From SKPS01 sp964469215 (GTDB taxonomy: Bacteria > Bacteroidota > Bacteroidia > Bacteroidales > SKPS01): a stretch of DNA of 64,000 nucleotides. Below are positions 19,745-30,200 of this stretch, one piece after another; the stretch's first letter is position 1, and each line of letters opens with the position of its first letter. The notes beneath the pieces are model-generated. The model saw only the letters and a list, made by a program, of their open reading frames with translations. It had not been told where the DNA came from and searched no databases. The translations under genes were made by a program, and so were the position numbers. The stretch spans positions 140,417-204,416 of the forward strand of contig CAYXYB010000003.1 of assembly GCA_964469215.1 (NCBI GenBank), in the 5' to 3' direction.

Positions 19745-19850
19745 TAATACTTTGGTTAATTGGTTATTATTTAACCCCAGCAACAGGGTTAATAAGTGAG
19801 GTAAAGATACAGTTATAATTTTATTGATGCAAGTTTTGTTAATAAAAAAA

Positions 19851-19958
19851 ATGTTATTCTCAGATTCTCAAATATCCACTGCTGTTGCTTCCTATAAACC
19901 CGGCATATACTTCATCCGGGCATTTCCAGGATTGATAGTACAGGCTCACATATTCTGA
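19851..19958 (+). pseudogene. Remnant of a T9SS C-terminal sorting domain
   Basis: A 35-codon open stretch contains ASYKPGIYFIRAFPGLIVQA, which resembles the final strands of a type A sorting domain (LxxGIYFVRV...). Nothing upstream continues it in frame, so I read it as the decayed 3' end of a lost T9SS-cargo gene. The match is short and may be chance. Confidence 0.35.
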
Positions 19959-20270
19959 TCATCAAGAATTCTTATGCTTACAACGTTCATAACAGCCTCC
20001 GGAATGGATAATCCTAAACTGTCGGTCAGTTTTATGATAAGATCCAATCTATGTCGATTAGAATCGGGGTGAAAGGTTCAGCACTACTCACAGCCTCAAT
20101 CAAATGTTTCTTCTCTCACCAAACTTTCAGTTAATTTACTTAGTGCATCACAAAAAGAGGAAATCTTTCAGTGAATGTCAAATATTTTCTTTTCCAATCA
20201 GGAAACCAACTATGGTTAAAAATGTCATTGAATCATAATTCTGTTCTGCACCGGCTTTCTGATATTACTA

Positions 20271-20278
20271 TATATTTG
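20271..20278 (+). promoter_or_regulatory. Promoter -7-like box (TATATTTG)
   Basis: TAnnTTTG match 22 bp upstream of the phosphatase ATG, at a distance giving a short leader. No clear -33 TTTG is seen. Confidence 0.4.
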
Positions 20279-20300
20279 CCTGGCTAAAAGTATACATATT

Positions 20301-21497
20301 ATGGTAACATCAGCTTTATCGAAAAAAATACTTGTTTTTGTTTTTTGCATAGCCATCTGTCTGAAAGCTGAGTCACAGGGTTTTTTATCAGGAACCACAA
20401 CGGATTCATCTCTTTTGTTATATCCCGGAGGCAGATTTCATAGGGTTGAATCTTTTACGAGTTCTGCGCAGCATAATAAGCCTGACAAAGTTATACTTCT
20501 GATTGGTGACGGTTTGGGCGTTTCACACATCACAGCAGCTTTGGCGGCCAACAGAGGCAAACTTTATATGAGTCTGCTCCCATATATTGGCTTAACAACC
20601 ACTCATTCAGCTAATAATTTCAATACAGATTCTGGTGGAGGTGGAACAGCCCTGTCAACTGGTCAGAAAACGAATAATTATGCTGTTGGTGTTGATATTA
20701 ATTCACAACCGATTGCCAATTTGAGTGAGATTCTTAGCTTGAATGGAAAGTCAACCGGAGTTATCTCTACATCTTCTATTACTCATGCAACTCCAGCCTG
20801 CTTTTATGCACACCGGCCCGACAGAGAGATGCACAGATTAATTGCTGAGGATCTTGCTAATTCAAAAATTGATCTTTTTATCGGTGGAGGACTTGATTAT
20901 TTTAAAGGAGATTCAGTATCAGCCAATCTGATTTCAAAATTGTACAATAATGGCTTTCTTACAGATACACAAACTGTTCTTAAAAATCCGGTTCCGTATC
21001 TTGATACAGTAATATTTCACCAAAAGTTTGCTGGAATCTATGCCTCAAAACATCTGGTTTCTGTTGATTCGGGCAGAGGTGATTTTCTGCCGGTTGCCAC
21101 CAGGGAAGCAATCAATTTTTTGAACCGTAACATGAAAGGTTTCTTTCTGATGGTAGAAGGTTCTCAGATTGACTGGGGAGGTCACGACAATGATACAAGG
21201 AATATAATTTCTGAGACGCTTGATTTTGACCTTGCTGTGGGAGAAGCACTTCAATTTGCCGAAGAAGACGGCAGGACTCTTGTGATAGTGACTTCTGATC
21301 ATGAAAGCGGAGGTTTTGCGGTTCATGATGGAAATTATGCTTCAGGGGCTGTGATTGGTGAATTTACTTCTACAGACCATACCGGTTCATTAGTACCTGT
21401 TTTAGCATTCGGGCCCGGAGCTTATATCTTCTCCGGATTTTATGATAACACCGACCTGTTTTGGAAAATACTTAAAGTGATGGAAATATCTTTCTGA
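20301..21497 (+). CDS. Alkaline phosphatase (PhoA-type)
   Basis: A 398-residue exported enzyme with a signal peptide (LVFVFCIAICLKAESQG). Metal and active-site motifs of the alkaline phosphatase superfamily are in order: LIGDGLGVSH (metal Asp), Ser111 nucleophile in NTDSGGGGTALSTGQKTNN, HATPACFYAHRPDRE, MVEGSQIDWGGHDND, VTSDHESGGF and STDHTGSLVPVLAFGPGA. It removes phosphate from monoesters in the periplasm or outside the cell. The classical DSAxxxT serine block is DSGGGGT here. The gene is monocistronic with its own promoter-like box. Confidence 0.92.
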   Translation: MVTSALSKKILVFVFCIAICLKAESQGFLSGTTTDSSLLLYPGGRFHRVESFTSSAQHNKPDKVILLIGDGLGVSHITAALAANRGKLYMSLLPYIGLTTTHSANNFNTDSGGGGTALSTGQKTNNYAVGVDINSQPIANLSEILSLNGKSTGVISTSSITHATPACFYAHRPDREMHRLIAEDLANSKIDLFIGGGLDYFKGDSVSANLISKLYNNGFLTDTQTVLKNPVPYLDTVIFHQKFAGIYASKHLVSVDSGRGDFLPVATREAINFLNRNMKGFFLMVEGSQIDWGGHDNDTRNIISETLDFDLAVGEALQFAEEDGRTLVIVTSDHESGGFAVHDGNYASGAVIGEFTSTDHTGSLVPVLAFGPGAYIFSGFYDNTDLFWKILKVMEISF

Positions 21498-21614
21498 TTT
21501 CTAGAAATTTAACCTACCTCAGGCTGATCAATATTCATGAAGAAAAAGTGGCTCCTGATTATTGCAAAGCAAACCAAACCAAATGATTAATAATGTATTG
21601 AGAGATTTGCTTCA

Positions 21615-22631
21615 CTAAAGCCGTGTCACATTCAGGTATTCAATTAGTCGTTGCATTCTTGCCTGATCGAGCAGATAAGCCATATCTGGTTTTTCCGGCA
21701 GAAGTATCTCGAAAAGAATGAACTCCATTGCCATTTTCTTTGTTAAAGCAGCCTTAAAAGCAATCAATGCCGGATCTTTATCAACATCTTTTTTATCACT
21801 ATCCATTGTATATACGAGGCATGATAAGCACTCCCGTTCACGGAACATTGAGATATCACCGTCGATATTTCTGCTTTCAGAAAATCCTGGCTCCTTTTCC
21901 CAGACTGCCTGGCAAACAGCATAACCCATCCAGGCCGGGTAATACGAAACGGTAATTTTCTCAATTGTTTCCTCTATAATAAACTGAGGTACAAAATTCC
22001 AGTCTTTAAACTCATTACCCATTTTTGTCAGCATCCTGCTAAGGTCCTTTTTAATCTCGAGGCTGTTTCTATTAAGTATCCAGGCATATAGCATCATGAT
22101 AATTGCAGAATCCTGTTTGCCAATTTCGAACATCCCCCTTGCCATGCTCCATGCAGCAATGTAATCTATGGGATTGCTTGTCAAGGCTTTCCTATACCAC
22201 TCAACGGCAGAGAGTTTATCCCCCAACATCTCCAAAGATTGCCCCACGCCTGTCATGGCAGGTGTATAATCAGCAGACATTGAAAGAACCTCTTTAAAAA
22301 TTATCAGAGCAGTGTCAGGTTCTTCCATCATCAGAGCCTCCCAGGCAAGCTCCTGAAGTTCGTTGGCCTCCATGCTGATATTGAATGGCTGAGCAGTTCT
22401 CACACCAGCAGAGTCATGCAGATAATAATAATTGAAATTAAGTCTGCCTGGATCAGAGACTCCTGAAATCCGATTCTTCATTAAATTAAAATCATATTTT
22501 TTAGGTGAGCTTTCGGTAATTTTTAAAAAGTCTGATAAATCCATGAAATCCTGGGCGGAAAGGAATGCCGGAAATATGGCAAAAAGAGCTGCTGTAATAA
22601 GCAATCTTGGGTTAATGGTGGTTTTTATCAT
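21615..22631 (-). CDS. Secreted TPR-containing protein of unknown function
   Basis: A 338-residue protein with a signal peptide (LLITAALFAIFPAFLSAQ). The central part holds about three TPR units, for example EALMMEEPDTALIIFKEVLS and AVEWYRKALTSNPIDYIAAW, and the C-terminal third is helical. No catalytic motif is seen. It follows the DUF721 gene by 12 bp in the recF-DUF721 run, which may be only transcriptional convenience. A scaffold role is the most that can be said. Confidence 0.7.
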   Translation of the reverse strand: MIKTTINPRLLITAALFAIFPAFLSAQDFMDLSDFLKITESSPKKYDFNLMKNRISGVSDPGRLNFNYYYLHDSAGVRTAQPFNISMEANELQELAWEALMMEEPDTALIIFKEVLSMSADYTPAMTGVGQSLEMLGDKLSAVEWYRKALTSNPIDYIAAWSMARGMFEIGKQDSAIIMMLYAWILNRNSLEIKKDLSRMLTKMGNEFKDWNFVPQFIIEETIEKITVSYYPAWMGYAVCQAVWEKEPGFSESRNIDGDISMFRERECLSCLVYTMDSDKKDVDKDPALIAFKAALTKKMAMEFILFEILLPEKPDMAYLLDQARMQRLIEYLNVTRL

Positions 22632-22643
22632 TTGAGCAACAAT

Positions 22644-22931
22644 TTATTTGATTACTATGTTTTTCACAATTTCACTTCCCAACTCTATGTTAATCTGGTC
22701 AATTATTTTAGTTTTATGAAAACCAAGTTCCTGTTTTACAGCTGCATTATTTACTTCAATTGTAAGATTGCCTTGCCAGAAAGATATTTTCACGATCCAC
22801 CTGGCCATGTCTTTTCCCAGAACTTTTTTACTTACAGACTGTAATTTCACATCCTGAATTTTGTCTTCAAGCTTATATCTCTTCAGGAATTCCCTGATTG
22901 CCTCACCCAGTGTCATTGTATTTCCCTGCAT
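22644..22931 (-). CDS. DUF721 / DciA-like protein
   Basis: A small protein of the DUF721 type: MTLGEAIREFLKRYKLEDKI, then VLGKDMARWIVKISFWQGNL and the closing KIIDQINIELGSEIVKNIVI. DUF721 includes DciA, the bacterial replicative-helicase loader or operator, and the gene habitually sits beside recF, as here. The open frame extends to a TTG at 22967, but the ATG at 22931 (95 aa) matches family length better. A DNA-replication role is inferred from family and neighbourhood. Confidence 0.82.
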   Translation of the reverse strand: MQGNTMTLGEAIREFLKRYKLEDKIQDVKLQSVSKKVLGKDMARWIVKISFWQGNLTIEVNNAAVKQELGFHKTKIIDQINIELGSEIVKNIVIK

Positions 22932-23037
22932 AATTCTGATATGGGTTTCTTCAGGTTTTATGTTCAATTAATTTTAGACGGAAAGTCATAACTAACAACT
23001 GGTTCATGATAATTATTCAGACTTGATAATTTATATT

Positions 23038-24147
23038 TCAATGAATTAATTCACCATTGTGAATTTTAATTATGTCAGTCTCTGATTTTATCGAGTCAAA
23101 TATAGTATCAATCCGCTGAGAGTTTGTGTCTGTAATAAATATCTGACCGTAATGGTGATTACTAACAAGACCCATAAGGCGTTCGATCCGGGAACGGTCA
23201 AGCTTGTCGAATATATCATCGAGCAGGAGCAAAGGTTTCATGTTCAGAAGGTCTGCAAGAAAACGGAACTGAGCAAGTTTGAGAGCAACAATAAAAGTTT
23301 TCTGTTGCCCTTGTGATCCAAATCGTTTTACAGGCACATCCGAAAGCATAAACTTAAGATCATCTTTATGAATGCCTGTAGTGGTATAACGGGCATTCCT
23401 ATCATTATTGGTATTGCTGGCAATTAGTAACAGAGGATCTGTCATTTCTCTCAGGTGGGATATATATTCTATACCGGAAGATTCGGCATCTCCTGAGAGG
23501 TAGCTGTAAATATCCCGGAAAACAGGAACAAAATCTGAAATAAAGAGATTTCTTCTCTGATAGATTCGGGAACCATATTCAGCCAACTGCTCATTCCAAA
23601 CAGAAAGCCATGAGGCATCAAACCTAATGTCAAAAGCCATCTGTTTAAGAAGTGCATTTCTTTGAATAAGTGCTCTGTTATATGCTACCAAATCATTGAG
23701 ATACCCTTTGTCAAACTGGCATATCACCATGTCAATATACCGGCGCCGTTCTTCGCTTCCACCCTCAATAATAACACTATCATAAGGGGAGACCATAACA
23801 GCAGGTATTTTGCCGATATGATCAGCCAAACGATCAACCTCTTTGCCATTAACCCTGAAAGCCTTACGGTGTCCCCGTTTCAGGACACAATTTACCTCAA
23901 TCGAAGAACTTTCAGGAGAATTCCTTAGTTTTCCTGCAACCGAACAAATCTCCGAGTTATGATTGATGCTGTACAAGTCGACTGTATTGAAGTAGCTTTT
24001 ACAGAAAGATAGGTAATGGATTGCATCCAGGATGTTAGTCTTTCCGGCACCATTATCACCTACAATACTTGTGATTTGACCCGGGAAATTCAGCTTTATT
24101 TCCCTGTAATTTTTAAATCCCTGCAGACTTAGTTGATATAGATGCAT
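23038..24147 (-). CDS. recF: DNA replication/repair ATPase RecF
   Basis: The 369-residue SMC-like ATPase begins MHLYQLSLQGFKNYREI and shows the Walker A GDNGAGKTNILDAIHYLS, the signature FGSQGQQKTFIVALKLAQ and Walker B PLLLLDDIFDKLD. RecF loads RecA at gaps with RecO and RecR. It heads a run with the DUF721 gene and the TPR gene on the minus strand; the 70-bp gap to DUF721 has no terminator. Confidence 0.96.
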   Translation of the reverse strand: MHLYQLSLQGFKNYREIKLNFPGQITSIVGDNGAGKTNILDAIHYLSFCKSYFNTVDLYSINHNSEICSVAGKLRNSPESSSIEVNCVLKRGHRKAFRVNGKEVDRLADHIGKIPAVMVSPYDSVIIEGGSEERRRYIDMVICQFDKGYLNDLVAYNRALIQRNALLKQMAFDIRFDASWLSVWNEQLAEYGSRIYQRRNLFISDFVPVFRDIYSYLSGDAESSGIEYISHLREMTDPLLLIASNTNNDRNARYTTTGIHKDDLKFMLSDVPVKRFGSQGQQKTFIVALKLAQFRFLADLLNMKPLLLLDDIFDKLDRSRIERLMGLVSNHHYGQIFITDTNSQRIDTIFDSIKSETDIIKIHNGELIH

Positions 24148-24220
24148 TAAAATAATTCTTCTGATACCACAAAGGTATGCAAAAGATCTTCAGCAATGTT
24201 CACGGATTTCAACCGGGCTT

Positions 24221-24598
24221 TTAATTACCGTCACTATCAATTAATTCAGAAGGGGAATCATTCCCTTCACCAACATCAGTGTCGGTTTCTGGTTCAGTTA
24301 CACTATTCCCTTTCTGGCTTTTTTTTACAAGCTGAAGTTTTCGTATTGGAACCTGCTCGCGTGGATGTGCTTTCTTCACAACGATGACATAATCCATAAA
24401 AGTGCTTTCATTTAGTGCATTTATTGCCTTCTCTCCCTCTTCTTCCACAGCCATCTCCACAAATGCATACCCTTTACTGTGACCGGTTGAACGGTCAACA
24501 ATAATTTTGGCAGATAAAACTTCACCAAATTTACCAAACAGGGTTACCAGATCGTCGGCTCTGGTATTCCTTCCAAATCGTGCTACAAAGATGTTCAT
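24221..24598 (-). CDS. RRM-domain RNA-binding protein
   Basis: A 125-residue protein with one RNA recognition motif at residues 1-80: RNP2 MNIFVARFGR and RNP1 KGYAFVEM. The charged C-terminal tail (from about residue 90) is Lys then Glu/Asp/Ser-rich, unlike the Gly-rich tail of the second RRM gene at 42912. Small RRM proteins are abundant in Bacteroidota and probably act as global RNA-binding or cold-type regulators. It lies between recF and the redox operon on its own. Confidence 0.9.
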   Translation of the reverse strand: MNIFVARFGRNTRADDLVTLFGKFGEVLSAKIIVDRSTGHSKGYAFVEMAVEEEGEKAINALNESTFMDYVIVVKKAHPREQVPIRKLQLVKKSQKGNSVTEPETDTDVGEGNDSPSELIDSDGN

Positions 24599-24846
24599 GA
24601 TATGAAATAATAAAAGATAATATACAACAGTAAAATAGTTACGGTTTTTAAATCAATTGCTCAAATCAAATGCAACTGTAAAAGTAATAAGAAGTAACGG
24701 GAAAAGCAAATTTTTGATATTATTTTTTTTTTACAAATTTTTATGCCTTGAGAGCAGGGCACAAGAATATCTCATATTATAACGACCTGCTAATTTAAAA
24801 CAGCTCTAAATTATTCAGACAATTAAAAAAACCTGAATCAATTTTT

Positions 24847-24854
24847 TACTTTTG
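24847..24854 (+). promoter_or_regulatory. Promoter -7-like box (TACTTTTG) before the redox operon
   Basis: TAnnTTTG match 27 bp upstream of the NuoE-like ATG. No -33 TTTG is seen at the expected distance. Confidence 0.4.
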
Positions 24855-24880
24855 ACCGGTATCAATAACATGAGCATACT

Positions 24881-25402
24881 ATGAGAGTAGAAAGAGTTCC
24901 GGCCGTTAAAACTACGGCTGATAATCAAGATGTTGATTTGAACCTGATAAGTGATCTTATTGCAAAATACCGGAATCGCAAAGGTAATGTAATACCATTG
25001 CTGCAAGGTACACAGGAGTGTTACGGGTTTATTCCGGGTAAAGCCTTTGAACTAATATCGTCAGAAACTGGTATTCCAATGAGTGAATTATACGGAGTGG
25101 CTACCTTTTATGCCCAGTTCAGGCTGTCACCGGTTGGCAAACACATAATAAAGGTTTGCCATGGTACTGCATGCCATGTGCAGTCTGCTCCCAAAATCAC
25201 AGAGGCACTAAGTGAATCTTTAGGGGTGCCAGACGGAGGCACCACAGATGACGGTTTATTTACACTTGAGTCTGTTGCCTGCCTGGGATGCTGTTCACTG
25301 GCTCCCGTAATGATGATAGGAGAGGAAACTTATGGCAATCTCACAGGTAAGGATGCTGTAAAAGTTATAAAGGATATACGCCTTAGTGAATTCAATAAAT
25401 GA
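24881..25402 (+). CDS. NuoE/HndA-like [2Fe-2S] thioredoxin-fold subunit
   Basis: A 173-residue NuoE-family subunit. The [2Fe-2S] ligands are Cys93 and Cys98 in CHGTACHV, and Cys134 and Cys138 in CLGCCSLAP. N-terminal helices include AKYRNRKGNVIPLLQGTQ, and GIPMSELYGVATFYAQF is characteristic. In bifurcating hydrogenases and related complexes it shuttles electrons next to the NuoF-like subunit. It is the first gene of a five-gene run; the next gene is 22 bp downstream. No hydrogenase H-cluster subunit is in the window. Confidence 0.93.
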   Translation: MRVERVPAVKTTADNQDVDLNLISDLIAKYRNRKGNVIPLLQGTQECYGFIPGKAFELISSETGIPMSELYGVATFYAQFRLSPVGKHIIKVCHGTACHVQSAPKITEALSESLGVPDGGTTDDGLFTLESVACLGCCSLAPVMMIGEETYGNLTGKDAVKVIKDIRLSEFNK

Positions 25403-25424
25403 AACTTTTTAAGTTGATCATAAT

Positions 25425-27203
25425 ATGGGAACAACACAGGTTATTGTAGGTCTTGGCAGTTGTGGCATTGCTGCCGGTGCCGGAAAAATTTATGATAAAA
25501 TAAAGGCTATTAAGGAAGCTGATAATCTCAGTTTTGAATTAAAAAAGACAAGCTGTTTAGGTATGTGCTTCAGGGAACCTCTTCTCGAAGTTATTGATGC
25601 TACCGGCCATTATATTTACGGTAATGTTGACGAATCCAGGGCTATAGAAGTGCTTGACCGACATATTGTTCATCATGAGGTTATCAGGGATTACATAGTT
25701 CACTCTGATCTTTTTTCAACGCCTGACGACATCTTCCTTGAAGGGCAGGTAAAAATTGCATTGAGGAACTGTGGAATGATTGATCCTGAATCGATTGAAG
25801 AGGCTAAAGCTAGAGCTGCATACTCGGCAATCAGAAAGATAGCTTCAACAGGTATGAATAACTTAGCTGTGATTCAGGAAGTTCTTGATTCAGGAATCAG
25901 GGGTCGTGGTGGCGGAGGTTTTCCAACGGGATTAAAATGGAGATTTGCATTGAATAACAAATCTGAACAAAAATTTGTAATTTGCAACGCTGATGAAGGT
26001 GACCCGGGTGCTTTTATGGACCGTTCGCTTCTCGAGGGCGATCCTCATGCTGTGTTGGAAGGGATGATTATTGCCGGATATGCAATCGGTGCAAAACAGG
26101 GTGTAATCTATTGCCGTGCTGAGTATCCTCTTGCTCTCAAACGGCTCAATATAGCAATTAAGCAAGCTCGCGAAAATGGTTTTCTAGGCTCCAACGTTGC
26201 CAATATTAAAGGTTTTAATTTTGACATATACATAAAAGAGGGTGCAGGAGCTTTTGTTTGCGGTGAGGAGACTGCCCTTATTGCGTCAGTAGAAGGAAAA
26301 AGGGGCATGCCCAACAAACGCCCCCCTTTTCCGGCTGAAGCCGGCCTCTGGAAAAAACCTACCAACATTAATAATGTAGAGACCTTTGCCAATATTCCCT
26401 GGATTATTGATAAAGGGGCGAAAGCCTATGCTGCATATGGCACTGAAAAATCGAAAGGAACCAAGGTTTTTGCTCTAGCAGGAAAGATTAAGAATGGTGG
26501 CCTTGTTGAAGTACCAATGGGGATTACAATCAACGATATAATCTTTAAACTTGGCGGAGGTATAAAAAATAATAAACAGTTTAAGGCTGTTCAGCTTGGC
26601 GGACCCTCAGGCGGTTGCATCCCAGCATACCTTGGTGAAACCATTGTGGATTACGATTCTGTAACTGCAACAGGGGCAATCATGGGATCTGGCGGTATGG
26701 TGGTGATGGATGAAACTACATGCATGGTGGATATGGCAAGGTTCTTCCTTGATTTCACCCAGAAAGAATCATGCGGTAAATGCACCTTCTGCAGGATTGG
26801 TACCAAAAGAATGCTGGAAATACTTGAACGGATAACTCACGGTCATGGCAAAGAGGGTGATCTTGAAATGTTGGAAGACCTCTCTCATCAAATAAAGGAC
26901 AGTTCACTTTGCGGACTCGGACAAACTGCTCCAAATCCTGTACTGACAACGATTCGTTATTTCAGGGATGAGTACGAGGCTCATATCAAGCAGAAGAAAT
27001 GCCCGGCTAAAGTTTGCAAGAACCTGCTTACATACGAAATCATTGTAGAGAATTGTACAGGTTGCACTGTTTGCGCCCGCAAATGTCCTGTTGATGCAAT
27101 ATCCGGAAATAAAAAGGAGGTGCATTTTATTCATCAGGATAAATGTATCAAATGCGGAGATTGTTACAGCAGGTGCAAATTTGAAGCTATCAGACTTATT
27201 TAA
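25425..27203 (+). CDS. HydB/NuoF-like NAD(H)- and FMN-binding subunit
   Basis: A 592-residue subunit with an N-terminal [2Fe-2S] thioredoxin-like domain (about 1-85; Cys13, Cys44, Cys48), the FMN loop GIRGRGGGGFPTGLKW (near residue 160), NADH-binding blocks, a [4Fe-4S] site Cys450/453/456 in CGKCTFCRIG with Cys496, and a C-terminal bis-[4Fe-4S] ferredoxin (CTGCTVCARKCP and CIKCGDCYSRCK). This is the HydB/HndC layout of flavin-based electron-bifurcating or NAD-linked complexes. Its partner at 27239 is 35 bp downstream. Confidence 0.93.
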   Translation: MGTTQVIVGLGSCGIAAGAGKIYDKIKAIKEADNLSFELKKTSCLGMCFREPLLEVIDATGHYIYGNVDESRAIEVLDRHIVHHEVIRDYIVHSDLFSTPDDIFLEGQVKIALRNCGMIDPESIEEAKARAAYSAIRKIASTGMNNLAVIQEVLDSGIRGRGGGGFPTGLKWRFALNNKSEQKFVICNADEGDPGAFMDRSLLEGDPHAVLEGMIIAGYAIGAKQGVIYCRAEYPLALKRLNIAIKQARENGFLGSNVANIKGFNFDIYIKEGAGAFVCGEETALIASVEGKRGMPNKRPPFPAEAGLWKKPTNINNVETFANIPWIIDKGAKAYAAYGTEKSKGTKVFALAGKIKNGGLVEVPMGITINDIIFKLGGGIKNNKQFKAVQLGGPSGGCIPAYLGETIVDYDSVTATGAIMGSGGMVVMDETTCMVDMARFFLDFTQKESCGKCTFCRIGTKRMLEILERITHGHGKEGDLEMLEDLSHQIKDSSLCGLGQTAPNPVLTTIRYFRDEYEAHIKQKKCPAKVCKNLLTYEIIVENCTGCTVCARKCPVDAISGNKKEVHFIHQDKCIKCGDCYSRCKFEAIRLI

Positions 27204-27238
27204 CCCGGTGTTGATTCAAAAAAACAAAAGAAGGAAAG

Positions 27239-30200
27239 ATGGAAGAACTTAATCTCATTCTCAACGGTAAACCTGCCAGGGGACAGAAAGGTGAAACTAT
27301 TCTAATAGCTGCAACAAGGTATGGAATAGAGATTCCGACTTTGTGCAACGACCCTAGAATAGAACCATATTCGTCCTGTTATGTTTGTGTTGTAGAGGTA
27401 GAAGGCATAAAAACCCTTCAACCAGCATGCTCAACACGTATTGCTGAAGGAATGCGCATAGAAACGGAAAATGAGCGTATCAGAAAAGCAAGAAAAACTG
27501 CACTTGACCTGTTAATGAGCAATCACTATGCTGACTGTGTTGCTCCTTGCAAACTCACATGCCCTGCCGGTGTTGACGTGCAGGGATATATTTCACTGAT
27601 AGAAAAGGGGTTGTACAGCGAGGCTGTTGCTCTTATCAAGGAGGTGAATCCTCTTCCGGCAATATGTGGAAGGGTATGTGTACGCCCATGTGAAGTTGCT
27701 TGCAGGAGAAACCTCCTGGATGAAGGTGCTGCGGTTGGTATTGATTACCTTAAAAGGTTTGCTGCCGACAGGGATCTAGAATCTGACAACAAATATATTC
27801 CCGTTGTTGCTGAACCAACGGGCAAGAAAGTAGCCATAATCGGCGCTGGACCAGGTGGATTATCTGCAGCTTATTTCCTTCAGAAAGAAGGTCATCATTG
27901 TGATTTGTTCGAAGCATCTCCTGCTGCTGGGGGATGGCTCAGATACGGAATTCCGGAATACAGGTTACCCAATGACCTGTTGCAGAAAGAGGTGGATAAT
28001 ATAACTGAACTGGGAGCCAATATTTTTTACAACACCAGATTGGGTGACAACCTTAGTTATGGTGAATTGAAGAAAAACTATGACTCGGTGATCCTGACAA
28101 TAGGATCTCAGATCGGTACCGGTGTAGGTTGTGAAGGAGATGAAGCAGAAGGAGTTTATCCCGGAATCACATTTCTTAAAAACATGGAAATAACAGGCCA
28201 GAAATACGATTTCAAAGGGAAAATTGTTGCTGTTGTAGGTGGTGGAAATACCGCCATGGACTGCTGCCGCACCTCTGTAAGATGTGGGGCTGACAGGGTA
28301 ATTGTTGTTTATCGTCGTACTGAGAAAGAGATGCCTGCAAATCCTATTGAAATACACGAGTCGAAGCTTGAAGGAGTTGAATATATGTTTCTTACCAACC
28401 CTGTAAAAATCAACAAGGATGAAGATGGTAAGCTTAAATCCATGACATTGATAAGGATGGAACTGGGGGAACCAGATTCATCGGGCAGGCGAAGACCTGT
28501 TCCGGTAGATGGATCTGAATTTGATATTGAAATAGATCTAATTCTTGCTGCAATCGGGCAGAAAACAGATGTGAATTTCATCGATGACATAAACAAGCAT
28601 ACTGATCAAGGGGAATTGAGAATTAACAGATGGGGTGATATTGATGCTGACAGACAAACACTTCAGACAGGAGTCCCGGGGATTTTTGCCGCCGGTGATG
28701 GAGTTACCGGTCCGGCCACTCTTATAGAGGCGATAGCTCAGGCCCGGATTGCTTCAAGGAGCTGCAATCAATATCTCCAGGGTATAGAGTTATCGCCGGA
28801 ACCTTTTCTTTTCATAAGCAAAAAAGACAATTTCACCTTTCAGGATAAGAATGAATACAAAGGTAAATATGCTAATCAATTGCGCGAAGAGATGCCTGTT
28901 CTTAACCCTGAAGATCGAATCAACTTCAATGAGGTAGAAATGGGTTACGCAAATGAAAATATTGCACAGCATGAAACTGCAAGATGCCTCGAATGCGGAT
29001 GCGTTGAGTATTTTACCTGTGATCTGAAAAAACATGCAACCACCTATGGTGCTGAACAAAAAAGGTACGACGGTGAGTTCAAATCTTACGATGTTGACTT
29101 CTCTCACCCATTTATCGAAATTGACAACAATAAGTGCATTCTTTGTTCAAGGTGCATCAGGGTGTGTAAAGAGGTTGTTGGAGCTTCAGCACTTGGACTT
29201 GTCAACAGAGGGTTCCAAACTTATGTCGCCCCTGCAATGGGTAGATCACTGAACGACACCCATTGTGAATCTTGCGGAATGTGTATTTCAGCCTGTCCTA
29301 CCGCTGCTATCTCTGAAAATGTTATTTTCAAACCTGGTCCGGTAAAACTGGATGAAATGAATGCCGTAGATCCTTTTACCAGCGAAGGTTTTGAAATAAG
29401 ACTGCTGCACAAAGCAGGATATGTTATGCGTTCGGAGGGTCAACAATCTCCACAAAATACTGATTGTAATATAGGAAGCCATGCCAAATTTGGGTATAAT
29501 TACCTTAATGACAAAAACCGAATTGTCAAACCATTGTTGAAAGAGAATGGTTCATTTAAAGAGATCTCGTTTGAGGACGCCTTAAGTATAATTATAAAAA
29601 AAATCAATGATTACAGACCAGAAGAAACAGCCTTCTTTGCTGGCGGCAGATTAACCAACGAAGAGCTCTACCAGATTCAAAAGCTAGCCCGGTTCGGTGT
29701 AAAGACAAACAATATACATAGTTTCCTTTACATAGGAAGAGGTAAAGGGTATCAATCGGTAACAAATGACAATGTGCCTTTTATGGAAATTAAAGATGCA
29801 AATCGCATTTATCTGATAGGTGACAGACTGAATATACTTAATCCTCTTATAAACCATATTGTTTTCAGCAAGAAATTCAGAGATTCTATTCCGGTCGAGT
29901 TGATCACTACAAATAAACAAAGTAAATTGGCTGCAAAAGTCGACAAAGTACATTTTATAAAATCCTATCACCACTTCTTCAAAGCAGTTAATTTCTACCT
30001 CCTTGCGAATGTAAAACAGAATCAATTCTACATTGACACATCATGCGAAGGCTTTGATCAATACAGCAAAGCACTTATGAATGAAAACTATGATGATTTG
30101 CTTGAGGCTGCCGGAGGTTGCGCAAAAGAGTGTCTTGAAAATATCGGTATTAATTATAATATTGATCATGAAAGCATAATTATCTATTCGATGCAGGAGC

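Larger units (their letters stand above)
19745..20300. other. Long intergenic region with gene remnants
   Basis: About 550 bp with no intact gene. It holds a short T9SS-tail-like remnant at 19851-19958 and, on the minus strand, a 37-codon coding-like stretch ending near 19957. A TATATTTG promoter box for the phosphatase gene lies at 20271. Confidence 0.45.

Noticed and set aside
24881..27203. Call as part of a hydrogenase
   Set aside because: No H-cluster or NiFe subunit is in the window.
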